Positions 51,066 through 59,187 of a stretch of DNA of 64,000 nucleotides are shown here, piece by piece. The stretch spans positions 2,862,001 to 2,926,000 of the forward strand of contig NZ_CP011994.1 of NCBI RefSeq assembly GCF_001632845.1, in the 5' to 3' direction. A program made the position numbers and the translations under genes. The number at the start of each line of letters is the position of its first letter. The first letter of the stretch is position 1. Under the pieces are notes generated by a model, which searched no databases, had not been told where the DNA came from, and saw only the letters and a program-made list of their open reading frames with translations. Source of the stretch: Ectothiorhodospira sp. BSL-9. Lineage in GTDB: Bacteria > Pseudomonadota > Gammaproteobacteria > Ectothiorhodospirales > Ectothiorhodospiraceae.

Positions 51066-51515
51066 TCACTCCACCGGCCGAACCGCCGGCTGATCACCCC
51101 CCGCATGGGCGGTGGGATTCTTCCGCACCTCGGCGGGAATAGCCTTCCAGGCCTCGCGGATCTCGTTGAGCAACTGGGTCACCTCATCGAGGATCTCCAC
51201 ATCGTTGCGGGCATTGGCCGAGACCAGGCGGCGCTGCATGTATTCGTACAGGTTATCCAGATTAACGGCAATATCGCCGCCCTTATCCAGATCCAGCCCG
51301 CCGCGCAGCCCGCCGATGATATCGAAGGCCTTGCCGATGAACTTGATCTTGGCGCTACGATCCCCCCGATGCACCGCACCGCGGGCCTGGGCCAGGCGGT
51401 CGATGCCGCCATCGAAGAGCATCTCGATCAGGCGATGCGGGTCCGCAAAGGAGGCGCCGGCAGCGCCCACCTGCTGGTACTGATTAATGCCTCTGTGCAT
51501 GGCTGCTTGATTCAT
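51066..51515 (-). CDS. fliS: Flagellin export chaperone FliS
   Basis: 149 residues. DPHRLIEMLFDGGIDRLAQA and NLDNLYEYMQRRLVSANARND are core FliS sequence. It binds the C-terminal helices of flagellin and keeps it unpolymerised before export. The tail (NPTAHAGGDQPAVRPVE) is extended. Has its own sigma-28 promoter 40 bp upstream. Confidence 0.95.
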   Translation of the reverse strand: MNQAAMHRGINQYQQVGAAGASFADPHRLIEMLFDGGIDRLAQARGAVHRGDRSAKIKFIGKAFDIIGGLRGGLDLDKGGDIAVNLDNLYEYMQRRLVSANARNDVEILDEVTQLLNEIREAWKAIPAEVRKNPTAHAGGDQPAVRPVE

Positions 51516-51554
51516 GGTTGGACGCTCCCGGCGGTCTTTAAATCCACACCCCTG

Positions 51555-51581
51555 CTATCGGCAAGCCAAGGGAAAAGTTTA
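51555..51581 (-). promoter_or_regulatory. Sigma-28 (FliA) promoter of fliS
   Basis: On the minus strand TAAACTTT, 11 bp, GCCGATAG: one base from the enteric FliA consensus TAAAGTTT-N11-GCCGATAA at each end. It is 40 bp before the fliS ATG and just after the fliD stop. Confidence 0.85.
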
Positions 51582-51594
51582 GCCGCCCGCTGCC

Positions 51595-53013
51595 TTACTT
51601 GCGGTTATTACCCGGCAAGGCCTTCAACTGGTTATCCAGGAATTGACTGGTCTGGTTCATCTGGGCAATCATGGCATCCATGGCACTGAACTGGGCGATG
51701 TAGCGGGCCTCGATGCGCTCCATGCGGTATTCCAGGCGGTCGCGATCATCGGCCAACCCGGACATTTGCTTTTCCAGGCTCTTGGTACGGCTATTGATGA
51801 TGCTGTCCCTGCCAGTGAACTGATCCACCACACCCTTCATCCGCGCCGCGATACCCGTATCAGCCTGGGTGAACAGGGAAACCACCGCCTCACGGTCCTC
51901 GCTCAACCGCTCGTTCAGCCGGAACTCGTTGATGGCCAGCGTGCCATCCCGCTGCGTGCTGATGCCAAGATCCGCCAGCGCACGAACCGTTCCATCCATG
52001 CCCTCGACCGGGTTGCTGATCATGCGCGCCATCTGGTCCTGCACACCGCGCAGCGTGGAGTCGCCATTCAGGATACCGCTCTCCTCGCTCTCCGGATTGA
52101 AAGCATTAAGCTCATTGAGCTGCCCCCGCAACTCGTTATAGGCCTCCACAAACCCACGGATGGCCTCCAACGCGGTGCCCTCCTGCTCAGCGACCGTCAC
52201 ACGCGTGGTTCCCACATCATTCAAGGTGAGGTCCACGCCATCCAGCACCCCGCGCAGTTCATTGGTGGGACGGGTTATTTGCAGGCCATCCACCAGCACA
52301 ATCGCGTCCTGTGCAGCTCGCAATTGTCTGAAACCGCCGCTGGTATCCTGATCCTCGCCAAGGTCTGCCGCATTGAAGCCAAGCCTGTTGAGCAGCGCCC
52401 CCCCGTCCGCATTCACATCAATCCGTGAAATGGCATTTTGCTCACCCGTCTGGGTGGTGCTGAGAGTAAGGCGTGGCCCGTTGCCGTCATCAATCACAGA
52501 GGCGCGCAGGTTGGCGGACTGATCATTGATGGCGTCCCGGAGATTTTCCAGGCTTGAGCGATTCTCCGATAGAGTAAAGGTTTCCGTGGTCCCATCTGCG
52601 AGGGTAATCGTGACATCTCCGGCCCCCAGCGCTGTTTTGGGGTCGAAATCCTCTTCTCCGCTGAAAAGATCCGCACTGGTCGCGAGGCGCTGGGACTGAG
52701 CCAGCTGCGCCACCTCCACCTCGTAATTGCCGATGGGCGCGTTATCACGGGCATTGGCCGTGACCATACCTTCGTTCACTACACGCGTTTCCACTTGCCG
52801 GAAATCCCCGGCACTACTCAGGCCGCTCAAGGTCGAGCCAAACTCGGACAGCGCATTCTTGAGTTTGCCAAGGCCGGAGATCTGCGCCTCAAAGCGTTGT
52901 TCCTGGCGGGCAATGCGATTTTCCCGTGGCTCGCGCTCGGCGGCTACCAACTGATCCACCAAGTCGCGTACATTGATCCCCGACCCAACGCCCATGGATG
53001 TGATTGTGCTCAC
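51595..53013 (-). CDS. fliD: Flagellar filament cap protein FliD
   Basis: 472 residues from the GTG at 53013, decided by AGGAGG five bases upstream. ITSMGVGSGINVRDLVDQLV is the typical N-terminus. A central flagellin-like variable part includes NAISRIDVNADGGALLNRLG. The C-terminus has the FliD coiled region (RTKSLEKQMSGLADDRDRLE, MDAMIAQMNQTSQFLDNQL). It caps the filament and folds incoming flagellin. Confidence 0.94.
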   Translation of the reverse strand: MSTITSMGVGSGINVRDLVDQLVAAEREPRENRIARQEQRFEAQISGLGKLKNALSEFGSTLSGLSSAGDFRQVETRVVNEGMVTANARDNAPIGNYEVEVAQLAQSQRLATSADLFSGEEDFDPKTALGAGDVTITLADGTTETFTLSENRSSLENLRDAINDQSANLRASVIDDGNGPRLTLSTTQTGEQNAISRIDVNADGGALLNRLGFNAADLGEDQDTSGGFRQLRAAQDAIVLVDGLQITRPTNELRGVLDGVDLTLNDVGTTRVTVAEQEGTALEAIRGFVEAYNELRGQLNELNAFNPESEESGILNGDSTLRGVQDQMARMISNPVEGMDGTVRALADLGISTQRDGTLAINEFRLNERLSEDREAVVSLFTQADTGIAARMKGVVDQFTGRDSIINSRTKSLEKQMSGLADDRDRLEYRMERIEARYIAQFSAMDAMIAQMNQTSQFLDNQLKALPGNNRK

Positions 53014-53137
53014 GGCAACCTCCTGCAAACTCAAAAGGGCGGTGAACGCCCCTGCCTTCGTCGACACCCGACGAGGGCAGCGCGCACCGCCTGAATGGAT
53101 TCAGCACTGATCTTCGAGATACAAGATCTGCGCCAGA

Positions 53138-53545
53138 TCAGGCCTTCTCCTTGACCAACAGGCCGCGTAGCTCTTCCATCTGGGCGGCCACGGCCAGGAT
53201 TTCGTCCGGCGGCAACTGTCGAATGACCTCCTCGCTTTGCGAGTCCATCACCTTCACCACCGTGCGCCCTGTGGAATCATCCACCGTGAAATGCAGATCC
53301 CGCTGAACCACCTGGACAAACTCATTGATGCGCTCTACTGCCGCATCCACGGACTTTTCCAGATCCGCTGGATTGGGCGCCTCAGGCCGCACAGATTCCT
53401 GGCTCGACTTCCCACTTGCAGCCTCAGGCACGGATTTTCCCTGACCACCGGCGTCCGGCGGCGAAACCTTGCCGGCCGCTTCTTGCACACTGGCCTGACG
53501 CGTGGGCGCCAGGTTCATGGGTATGACATTGATTCTTGTATCCAT
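53138..53545 (-). CDS. flaG: Flagellar protein FlaG
   Basis: 135 residues. The disordered Gly/Ser/Glu-rich first half ends near PNPADLEKSVDAAVERINEF. The conserved half includes LHFTVDDSTGRTVVKVMDS and VIRQLPPDEILAVA, the FlaG family core. FlaG limits filament length in some bacteria. GGAGGAGAAGG precedes the ATG. It lies between fliC and fliD, its usual place. Confidence 0.93.
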   Translation of the reverse strand: MDTRINVIPMNLAPTRQASVQEAAGKVSPPDAGGQGKSVPEAASGKSSQESVRPEAPNPADLEKSVDAAVERINEFVQVVQRDLHFTVDDSTGRTVVKVMDSQSEEVIRQLPPDEILAVAAQMEELRGLLVKEKA

Positions 53546-53581
53546 CTGCCTTCTCCTCCCCCGATGGCGGGGAGAACGAAG

Positions 53582-53607
53582 GCCCGGGTGACGATGGTCG
53601 CCCGGGC
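53582..53607 (-). terminator. Hairpin after the first flagellin gene
   Basis: GCCCGGG pairs with CCCGGGC over a 12-nt loop, preceded by AAA and followed by TTCG on the minus strand. It lies between the fliC stop and flaG and may give partial termination, so that flagellin mRNA exceeds flaG-fliD. Confidence 0.55.
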
Positions 53608-53634
53608 TTTCGTGTTCACTTCAAGCCCCGGGTA

Positions 53635-54456
53635 TTAGTTGAGCAATGCCAGGACATTCTGCGGGGCCTGGTTGGCCTGTGCAAGTACTGAGGTGCCGGC
53701 CTGCTGGAGGATCTGCGTTCTGGTCAGCTCTGCGGTTTCGGTGGCGAAGTCGGCGTCAAGGATGCGGGAGCGGGCGGCTGACAGATTCTCTACAGTATTG
53801 TTCAAGTTTGCCACCGTAGATTCCAACCTATTCTGGATGGCGCCTAATTCTGCACGAAAGCCTGCCACATCATCAATCGCATCATTCACTGTAGATATCG
53901 CCGTTGCGGCGCCTGCAGCAGTGGTTAAATCCACCCCGTCTATCCCGAGGCTAGCGTTTTGCGCGTCAATGCCACTTAATGCAATAGTGATAGTCTGACC
54001 TTCATCTGCACCCACTTGCAAGTCGATATCAGCTGCTGCTGCTAATACTGTTTTACCATTAAATTTTGTATCTGATGCGACCCGGTCAATTTCGGCGAGT
54101 ATTTCTGTAACTTCCTTTGTGAGCTGAGCCCGATCGCTGTCTTCAAGAGAACCGTTTGCCGACTGGACAGCCAGTTCTCTCAAACGCTGAAGATTATTTG
54201 TAATTTCAACCAAACCACCCTCAGCGGTTTGCGCCAAAGAAATTCCATCATTTGCGTTTCGGGCAGCTTGGTTCGACCCTCGTATTTGGGCAGTAAATGA
54301 TTCAGATATAGCAAGGCCGGCAGCATCGTCCTTAGCGCTGTTGATGCGCAACCCGGAAGACAGCCTTTCCAAAGAAGTCTGCAGCTGATTCTGCGTGGCA
54401 TTGAGGTTCCGCTGGGCGTTCAGCGAAGCAACATTAGTATTGATGACCTGTGACAT
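53635..54456 (-). CDS. fliC: Flagellin, short type
   Basis: 273 residues. N-terminal D0/D1: INTNVASLNAQRNLN, LERLSSGLRINSAKDDAAGL and IRGSNQAARNANDGISLAQT. C-terminal D1/D0: ESTVANLNNTVENLSAARSR, ILDADFATETAELT and QAGTSVLAQANQ. The middle is minimal and lacks D2/D3 domains, so the outer surface is small and carries few glycosylation sites compared with the second flagellin. AGGAGA precedes the start and a sigma-28 promoter lies about 95 bp upstream. Confidence 0.96.
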   Translation of the reverse strand: MSQVINTNVASLNAQRNLNATQNQLQTSLERLSSGLRINSAKDDAAGLAISESFTAQIRGSNQAARNANDGISLAQTAEGGLVEITNNLQRLRELAVQSANGSLEDSDRAQLTKEVTEILAEIDRVASDTKFNGKTVLAAAADIDLQVGADEGQTITIALSGIDAQNASLGIDGVDLTTAAGAATAISTVNDAIDDVAGFRAELGAIQNRLESTVANLNNTVENLSAARSRILDADFATETAELTRTQILQQAGTSVLAQANQAPQNVLALLN

Positions 54457-54551
54457 GACCGTTCTCCTACCTGATGTTTCCGGGTCTCAAACCCGTGGGT
54501 CGTTAAAGTCTGGGAGCCGGATGGGTCTCGGTAATGCTCCCTTCAACCCTG

Positions 54552-54578
54552 TTATCGACCGCCCAGCGGCAAGCTTTA
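54552..54578 (-). promoter_or_regulatory. Sigma-28 (FliA) promoter of the first flagellin
   Basis: On the minus strand TAAAGCTT, 11 bp, GTCGATAA, close to TAAAGTTT-N11-GCCGATAA. Spacing is identical to that of the fliS promoter. It lies 96 bp before the fliC start. The rest of 54457-54698 shows no gene. Confidence 0.88.
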
Positions 54579-54698
54579 GCCGGTGGCGGCAAAAAATTTC
54601 CACCAACTTGCCGCCCTGACGGCCCGGAGGACGGTAAATCGCTGAAAATCAGCAACAAATAGCCGAAGCACGGCCAGGTGTTGCCGGCAGGATAATGC

Positions 54699-55290
54699 AT
54701 GAACGGTCGAAAATTGCAGCCGGGAGGCGCTCAGCCTCGCGCCGCCGTGATCTGCCTCGATGGCACGCCCTGGTATCACGTGGTTTCCCGCTGCGTGCGG
54801 CGAGCGTTCCTCTGTGGTCAGGATTCAGTCGCGGGCGCCCACTACGAGCATCGACGGGGCTGGATTGAGGATCGGGCTCGGGAATTGGCGTCGGTTTTTG
54901 CCATTGATGTAGCGGCCTGTGCGGTCATGAAGCAACCACTACCACCTGGTTCTGCGCGTGGACGTTCACCGGGCCAGGAGAGGGGACGCCAGGGAAGTGC
55001 TCTCGCGCTGGACTCAGCTGTTCAGCGGCCCGGAGCTGGTGCAGCGTTATCTGTCGGAGGCCGGGGATGCCCTGTCGGCCGCCGAGGTGGCGCGCGTGGA
55101 GTAATATGCCGCGGAGTACCGCACCCGGCTGCATGATCTCTCCTGGTTCATGCGGGTTTTGAACGAATCCATTGCCCGCCGGTTGGATCAGCTCCAGGAA
55201 TACGCCACTGTCGGCCGGAACTGCGATGCGTCGGCCGAGCCCCTGCAAACACCGCGACATCCTGCGAGATCTCAATAGTGAGATCCTGCG
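54699..55290 (+). pseudogene. Decayed REP-associated tyrosine transposase (RAYT, TnpA_REP)
   Basis: The frame from 54699 reads PWYHVVSRCVRRAFLCGQD, YEHRRGWIEDRARELASVFA and IDVAACAVM, the N-terminus of Y1/TnpA_REP transposases. One extra A at 54930 shifts the frame; in the next frame the catalytic region SNHYHLVLRVD appears, then VLSRWTQLFSGPELVQRYL. A TAA at 55102 interrupts, after which RTRLHDLSWFMRVLNESIAR is still recognisable. The remainder, including the GRFWEGRFK region, is lost. Inactive. REP palindromes of the kind such enzymes mobilise occur several times in this window. The rest of the gap to 55429 shows nothing else. Confidence 0.85.
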
Positions 55291-55429
55291 CGAGGAGCGG
55301 GTACTCGGGGATCTGAAGCCCCCCGCTGATGCCTTTTGACGGCACGGCCGGATTTGAGTGCGGCAAGCGGCATGATTTCGCCCAAATATTGTAGGCTGGG
55401 GGCTGAATCGAAACAGGCATGGACACCCC

Positions 55430-58400
55430 GTGAACGCGAAAAACCAGCTAAATAAGGCCATCCAGAGCATTGAAAACGCCCTCAAGGCCGGCGACATGCA
55501 GGCCGTAGAGCGTCAGTGCACCCAGGGTTTGCGCCGTTTTCCCAATCATCCTGTGCTGCTGTGTGCGCTGTCCCGCTACCATCAGGCTCAGGGGCGCACC
55601 GAGCAGGCCCGCCAGACTTCGGAGCGTGCCATCGCCAAGGGAGGGCTCAACATCGCGCCGGTGGTGGCGCACCATGTAGGCCTGATGGAATCCAACAGGG
55701 AATGGGAAGAGGCCGTCAAGCTGCTGCAGCGGGCCCTCAAGAACACCGATAACCGATTCGCCCTGGAACTGCTGCTCGCGCGCCAGCTTTGCCGCGCCAA
55801 CCGTCGCGGCGAAGCGTTGCCCATCTTCAAGAACCTGGTGTCGCAACAGCCCACCGCCGCCCTGCTCAACGATTACGCCTACTGCCTCTTCGACCTGGGA
55901 TATCAGGAGGATGGCCTGCGGCAGTTGCGCCTGGCCACGGCCCTGGACCCCAACAACCTGGTCATTCGCTCCAATGTGCTGTTGCAGGCCCATTACCTGC
56001 CCGACATGACCGCCGAGGAGCTCCTGTCGTTGCACAAGGAGTGGTTCGAAACCTGCGCCCGCCTTTATGGCCGCACCCGCGAATTTCAGCGTCGCCCCAT
56101 GGAGGGCCGCCCGTTAAGGGTTGGCTTTATCTCCAACGGCTTTCGTGCCCACCCTGCCGGCTGGCTCAGCTTTGGCAGCCTCAGCGTGTTGGCGAACTAT
56201 TTCGACACCGAGGTGTACCTGTACAGCACGCACCCGCCATCCGAGAAGGACCAACTGGTTCCTCAGATGCGCGAATTCGCCGACCAGTGGCTGTCGGTCT
56301 TCGGGTGGACCACAGAGGCGCTATTCAAGCGCCTTTTGGACGATGAACTGGATGTACTCGTAGACATGGCCGGCCACAGCGAACACTCCGCCATCCCCGT
56401 GGTGGCCGCCCGGGCCGCCCCGGTTCAGGTGAAATGGGTAGGCGGGCTGTTCAACACCTCAGCCGTGCCGAACATGGACTATCTGCTAAGTGATTGGGTG
56501 GAGACGCCGGAAGGCGCCGAGGCCAACTATACCGAGGCCTTGGTGCGACTCCCGGGTGGGTATGTGACCTATACCCCGCCGCCGTATATGCCGGAAGTGA
56601 ACGAACTACCCGCGTTGACCAATGGGTATGTGACCTTTGGGTGCTTTAATAATGCGTACAAGATCAACCCCACCATCGCGCGCGTGTGGGCGGATATCCT
56701 GACCCAGGTTCCGGGAAGCCGACTTCTGCTGAAGGACAAGCGATATGGTGATCCGACGGTAAGGGATCACTACCTGAAGATGTTCACTGAGGCCGGCACA
56801 GACCCAGAGCGGATTACATTGGAGCCGGAATCGCCTCATGACGAACTCCTGAAATCCTATCACCGGATCGACATTGCCCTGGACCCTTGGCCCTACTCCG
56901 GCGGCTTGAGCACAGTAGAAGCCCTTTACATGGGCGTGCCTGTGATCACACATCCCGGCCCGACTTTTGCAGGGCGGCATGCGGCTAGTCATATCACGAA
57001 TGTGGGTTTGGGTGATTGGGTTGTGGGGGATTTTGAGGGGTATGTGGGGCTGGCTGTCGAGCAGTCTTCACAGTTAGATGATCTAAGTCGGTTGAGGCTG
57101 GAGTTACGGCAATGCTGCAAGGATTCAGCGCTGGGCAATCATTTGCAAATGTCCGCCAATATAGATGAGGCTTTCCGCGTAATGTTCAGGCAATGGACAA
57201 GCGGGAAAGCACTAGCAGCCATCAATTTTAATAAACATCACAAAATCCCCCTATTGCCCGAAAACCCAGCAAACGGTAAAGGGTATCAACTTTCTTGCAT
57301 AACTAACCAAGGCATACTATCCAATATTGTTGATCCCATTAAAGCGAAACTAATCATTGGAATGATTACCACATTCTCGAATCAGACTTCGAGCACAATC
57401 GACGAAATCATCTGCAATTGTGAAAAAGCAATCTCAACTGACCCTAGAAACAACACTGCGTTCTTCGTTCTCGTACATGCCTTACAACAATCAAGCCCTC
57501 ACTCAATAGAAAAAACGCTTGCTACAGACCTGCTTGAGAAGCTCAGTATTGCAGGCTGGCAAAGCAGGTTTTCGCTTTACTCTTATTGGCTGAGCTCAGT
57601 AGAAAACATCAGATCTGTCGATAAGCCTGCCGCAAGCGCCGTGATCATCACAAACAATATAAAACCCGAAACCATTGACACGGCAAAAGAACTCAGAAGA
57701 CAAGGAAATAAAAGTCTTGACATCATCCTTGTTATAAACGGCCTCAACATAAGCACGCCACCGGAAATCAAAAAATACATCAATACATTAATCACTTTGC
57801 GCTACAATTCCGGCGCGTATCTAGCGAGAAATATAGGTGCCATCTTCACCCAAGGATCTATTTTAATCTTTGTGGACGATGACGGCCAACCAATGGAGGG
57901 ATTCGTTGCAGGACATATCGAATTGCATTCGCGCAAGGCAATCGCCTGCGTCCGGGGAATATGCCAGCCAAGGAAAGGAAGCATACCTCAACACTATCAT
58001 CTTGGGAACCAAGAGTCTTATGCACCTCCAATACTTGAAGGCAACGTAAGCTTCAAGAAGACTAACTTTTTTGACGCTGGAGGCTGGGGTGACTATATTT
58101 TCTTTGGCCATGGTGGCTTCGACATCTCGTATCGTCTGATCAAGATGGGCCTTGGCCGAACAACTCAGATTTACAGCCCCAAAGTTGGAATCTACCACGA
58201 ATATAGTAAAAGTCCAGACAGGACGCAGCAAAAACGTAAATGCCAAAATGCATCATGGCTACTACTTGAACATCTGCATAAAGACCTAACACCAACCATA
58301 CATAACGAATTCAGCGCTAACATATTACAGCCCAATGGGGATAGAGAGCGCCTAGATTCGCAACATCCAAATCTAGCCGGCGCGACAACAGAAACACTTC

Positions 58401-59020
58401 CGGGCTTCAGCCGAGAAGCAAGTGACTTAATAAGCGATTATTACCGTAAATCCAGAGTCATTCTAGAGTACGGAAGTGGTGAGTCGACAGTGTTTGCATC
58501 AAAATTGGAAAACAAGCGCATTTTCTCAGTCGAAAATGATTTAGCTTGGGCTCAGAATCTCGAGCACCGCATTAATACACAAGAACCAGCCTCAAACCCT
58601 ATAGTTCACAGGGTAAATATCGGCGAGACTGGCAAGTGGGCTAAGCCACTAAACGACTCCAACTGGACGGCGTTCCACCGCTATCCTTTGGAAATATGGG
58701 ATCAACCCTACTTCGAACACCCTGATGTAATATTAATTGACGGAAGGTTCCGGGTTGCTTGTTTCTTAACGGCGCTCTTACGGGTCGAAAAGCCCACAAC
58801 CATTCTCTTTGACGATTATGCTTATCGCGAGAGATATAAAGTCATTGAGAGACTGATCAAGCCTGATACGATCATCGATAGGATGGCAGTATTTCATCTC
58901 GAGCCAACCTCATTACCAAGAAGCCATCTAACGTGGATCGTTGGCTCTTTCAATGAAGTCACCTATGCAGAAGAGGGTGACTTCAGCCCACATAAAGAAT
59001 GCAGCTCGACAAAACCTTAG
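55430..59020 (+). CDS. TPR - OGT-type glycosyltransferase - GT2 - methyltransferase-like fusion, putative flagellin glycosylation enzyme
   Basis: 1196 residues, GTG start. Residues 1-210: TPR-like helical repeats. About 225-590: SPINDLY/OGT (GT41) catalytic region with LRVGFISNGFRAHPAGW (His of the OGT family), NNAYKINPTIARVWADIL, LLLKDKRYGDP and PYSGGLSTVEALYMGVPV. About 730-930: a second, GT2-type domain (ASAVIITNN, YNSGAYLARNIGAIF, FVDDDGQP). About 985-1190: Rossmann-like, methyltransferase-like domain (ILEYGSGESTVFASKL, DVILIDGRFRVACFL, LFDDYAY). It sits between two flagellin genes, so flagellin O-glycosylation is the likely role (inference). Base composition drops sharply from about 57,100 onward. 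Confidence 0.82.
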   Translation: MNAKNQLNKAIQSIENALKAGDMQAVERQCTQGLRRFPNHPVLLCALSRYHQAQGRTEQARQTSERAIAKGGLNIAPVVAHHVGLMESNREWEEAVKLLQRALKNTDNRFALELLLARQLCRANRRGEALPIFKNLVSQQPTAALLNDYAYCLFDLGYQEDGLRQLRLATALDPNNLVIRSNVLLQAHYLPDMTAEELLSLHKEWFETCARLYGRTREFQRRPMEGRPLRVGFISNGFRAHPAGWLSFGSLSVLANYFDTEVYLYSTHPPSEKDQLVPQMREFADQWLSVFGWTTEALFKRLLDDELDVLVDMAGHSEHSAIPVVAARAAPVQVKWVGGLFNTSAVPNMDYLLSDWVETPEGAEANYTEALVRLPGGYVTYTPPPYMPEVNELPALTNGYVTFGCFNNAYKINPTIARVWADILTQVPGSRLLLKDKRYGDPTVRDHYLKMFTEAGTDPERITLEPESPHDELLKSYHRIDIALDPWPYSGGLSTVEALYMGVPVITHPGPTFAGRHAASHITNVGLGDWVVGDFEGYVGLAVEQSSQLDDLSRLRLELRQCCKDSALGNHLQMSANIDEAFRVMFRQWTSGKALAAINFNKHHKIPLLPENPANGKGYQLSCITNQGILSNIVDPIKAKLIIGMITTFSNQTSSTIDEIICNCEKAISTDPRNNTAFFVLVHALQQSSPHSIEKTLATDLLEKLSIAGWQSRFSLYSYWLSSVENIRSVDKPAASAVIITNNIKPETIDTAKELRRQGNKSLDIILVINGLNISTPPEIKKYINTLITLRYNSGAYLARNIGAIFTQGSILIFVDDDGQPMEGFVAGHIELHSRKAIACVRGICQPRKGSIPQHYHLGNQESYAPPILEGNVSFKKTNFFDAGGWGDYIFFGHGGFDISYRLIKMGLGRTTQIYSPKVGIYHEYSKSPDRTQQKRKCQNASWLLLEHLHKDLTPTIHNEFSANILQPNGDRERLDSQHPNLAGATTETLPGFSREASDLISDYYRKSRVILEYGSGESTVFASKLENKRIFSVENDLAWAQNLEHRINTQEPASNPIVHRVNIGETGKWAKPLNDSNWTAFHRYPLEIWDQPYFEHPDVILIDGRFRVACFLTALLRVEKPTTILFDDYAYRERYKVIERLIKPDTIIDRMAVFHLEPTSLPRSHLTWIVGSFNEVTYAEEGDFSPHKECSSTKP

Positions 59021-59122
59021 GCCCCGCCTCAATATAATAAAAAACTGGACGAGCAGTAAAAAAGATAAAATTCCGGATCACCAAAATCGAGAATATTAAA
59101 CAGGGATAAAGGTTAATAGACA

Positions 59123-59155
59123 GCAGCCGGGTAAAGGCTAGCTCCACCCGGCTGC
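59123..59155 (-). terminator. Hairpin terminator after the second flagellin
   Basis: GCAGCCGGGT pairs perfectly with ACCCGGCTGC over a 13-nt loop. It lies 33 bp after the flagellin stop. The surrounding 59021-59187 is AT-rich and without genes. On the plus strand AAAAT follows, so it mainly suits the minus-strand transcript, or both. Confidence 0.7.
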
Positions 59156-59187
59156 AAAATCTAGAGGTCAGCAAGAATTCAAAAACA

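Noticed and set aside
54925-55497. Minus-strand 190-codon frame over the RAYT remnant
   Set aside because: No motif, and it overlaps recognisable transposase sequence on the other strand.
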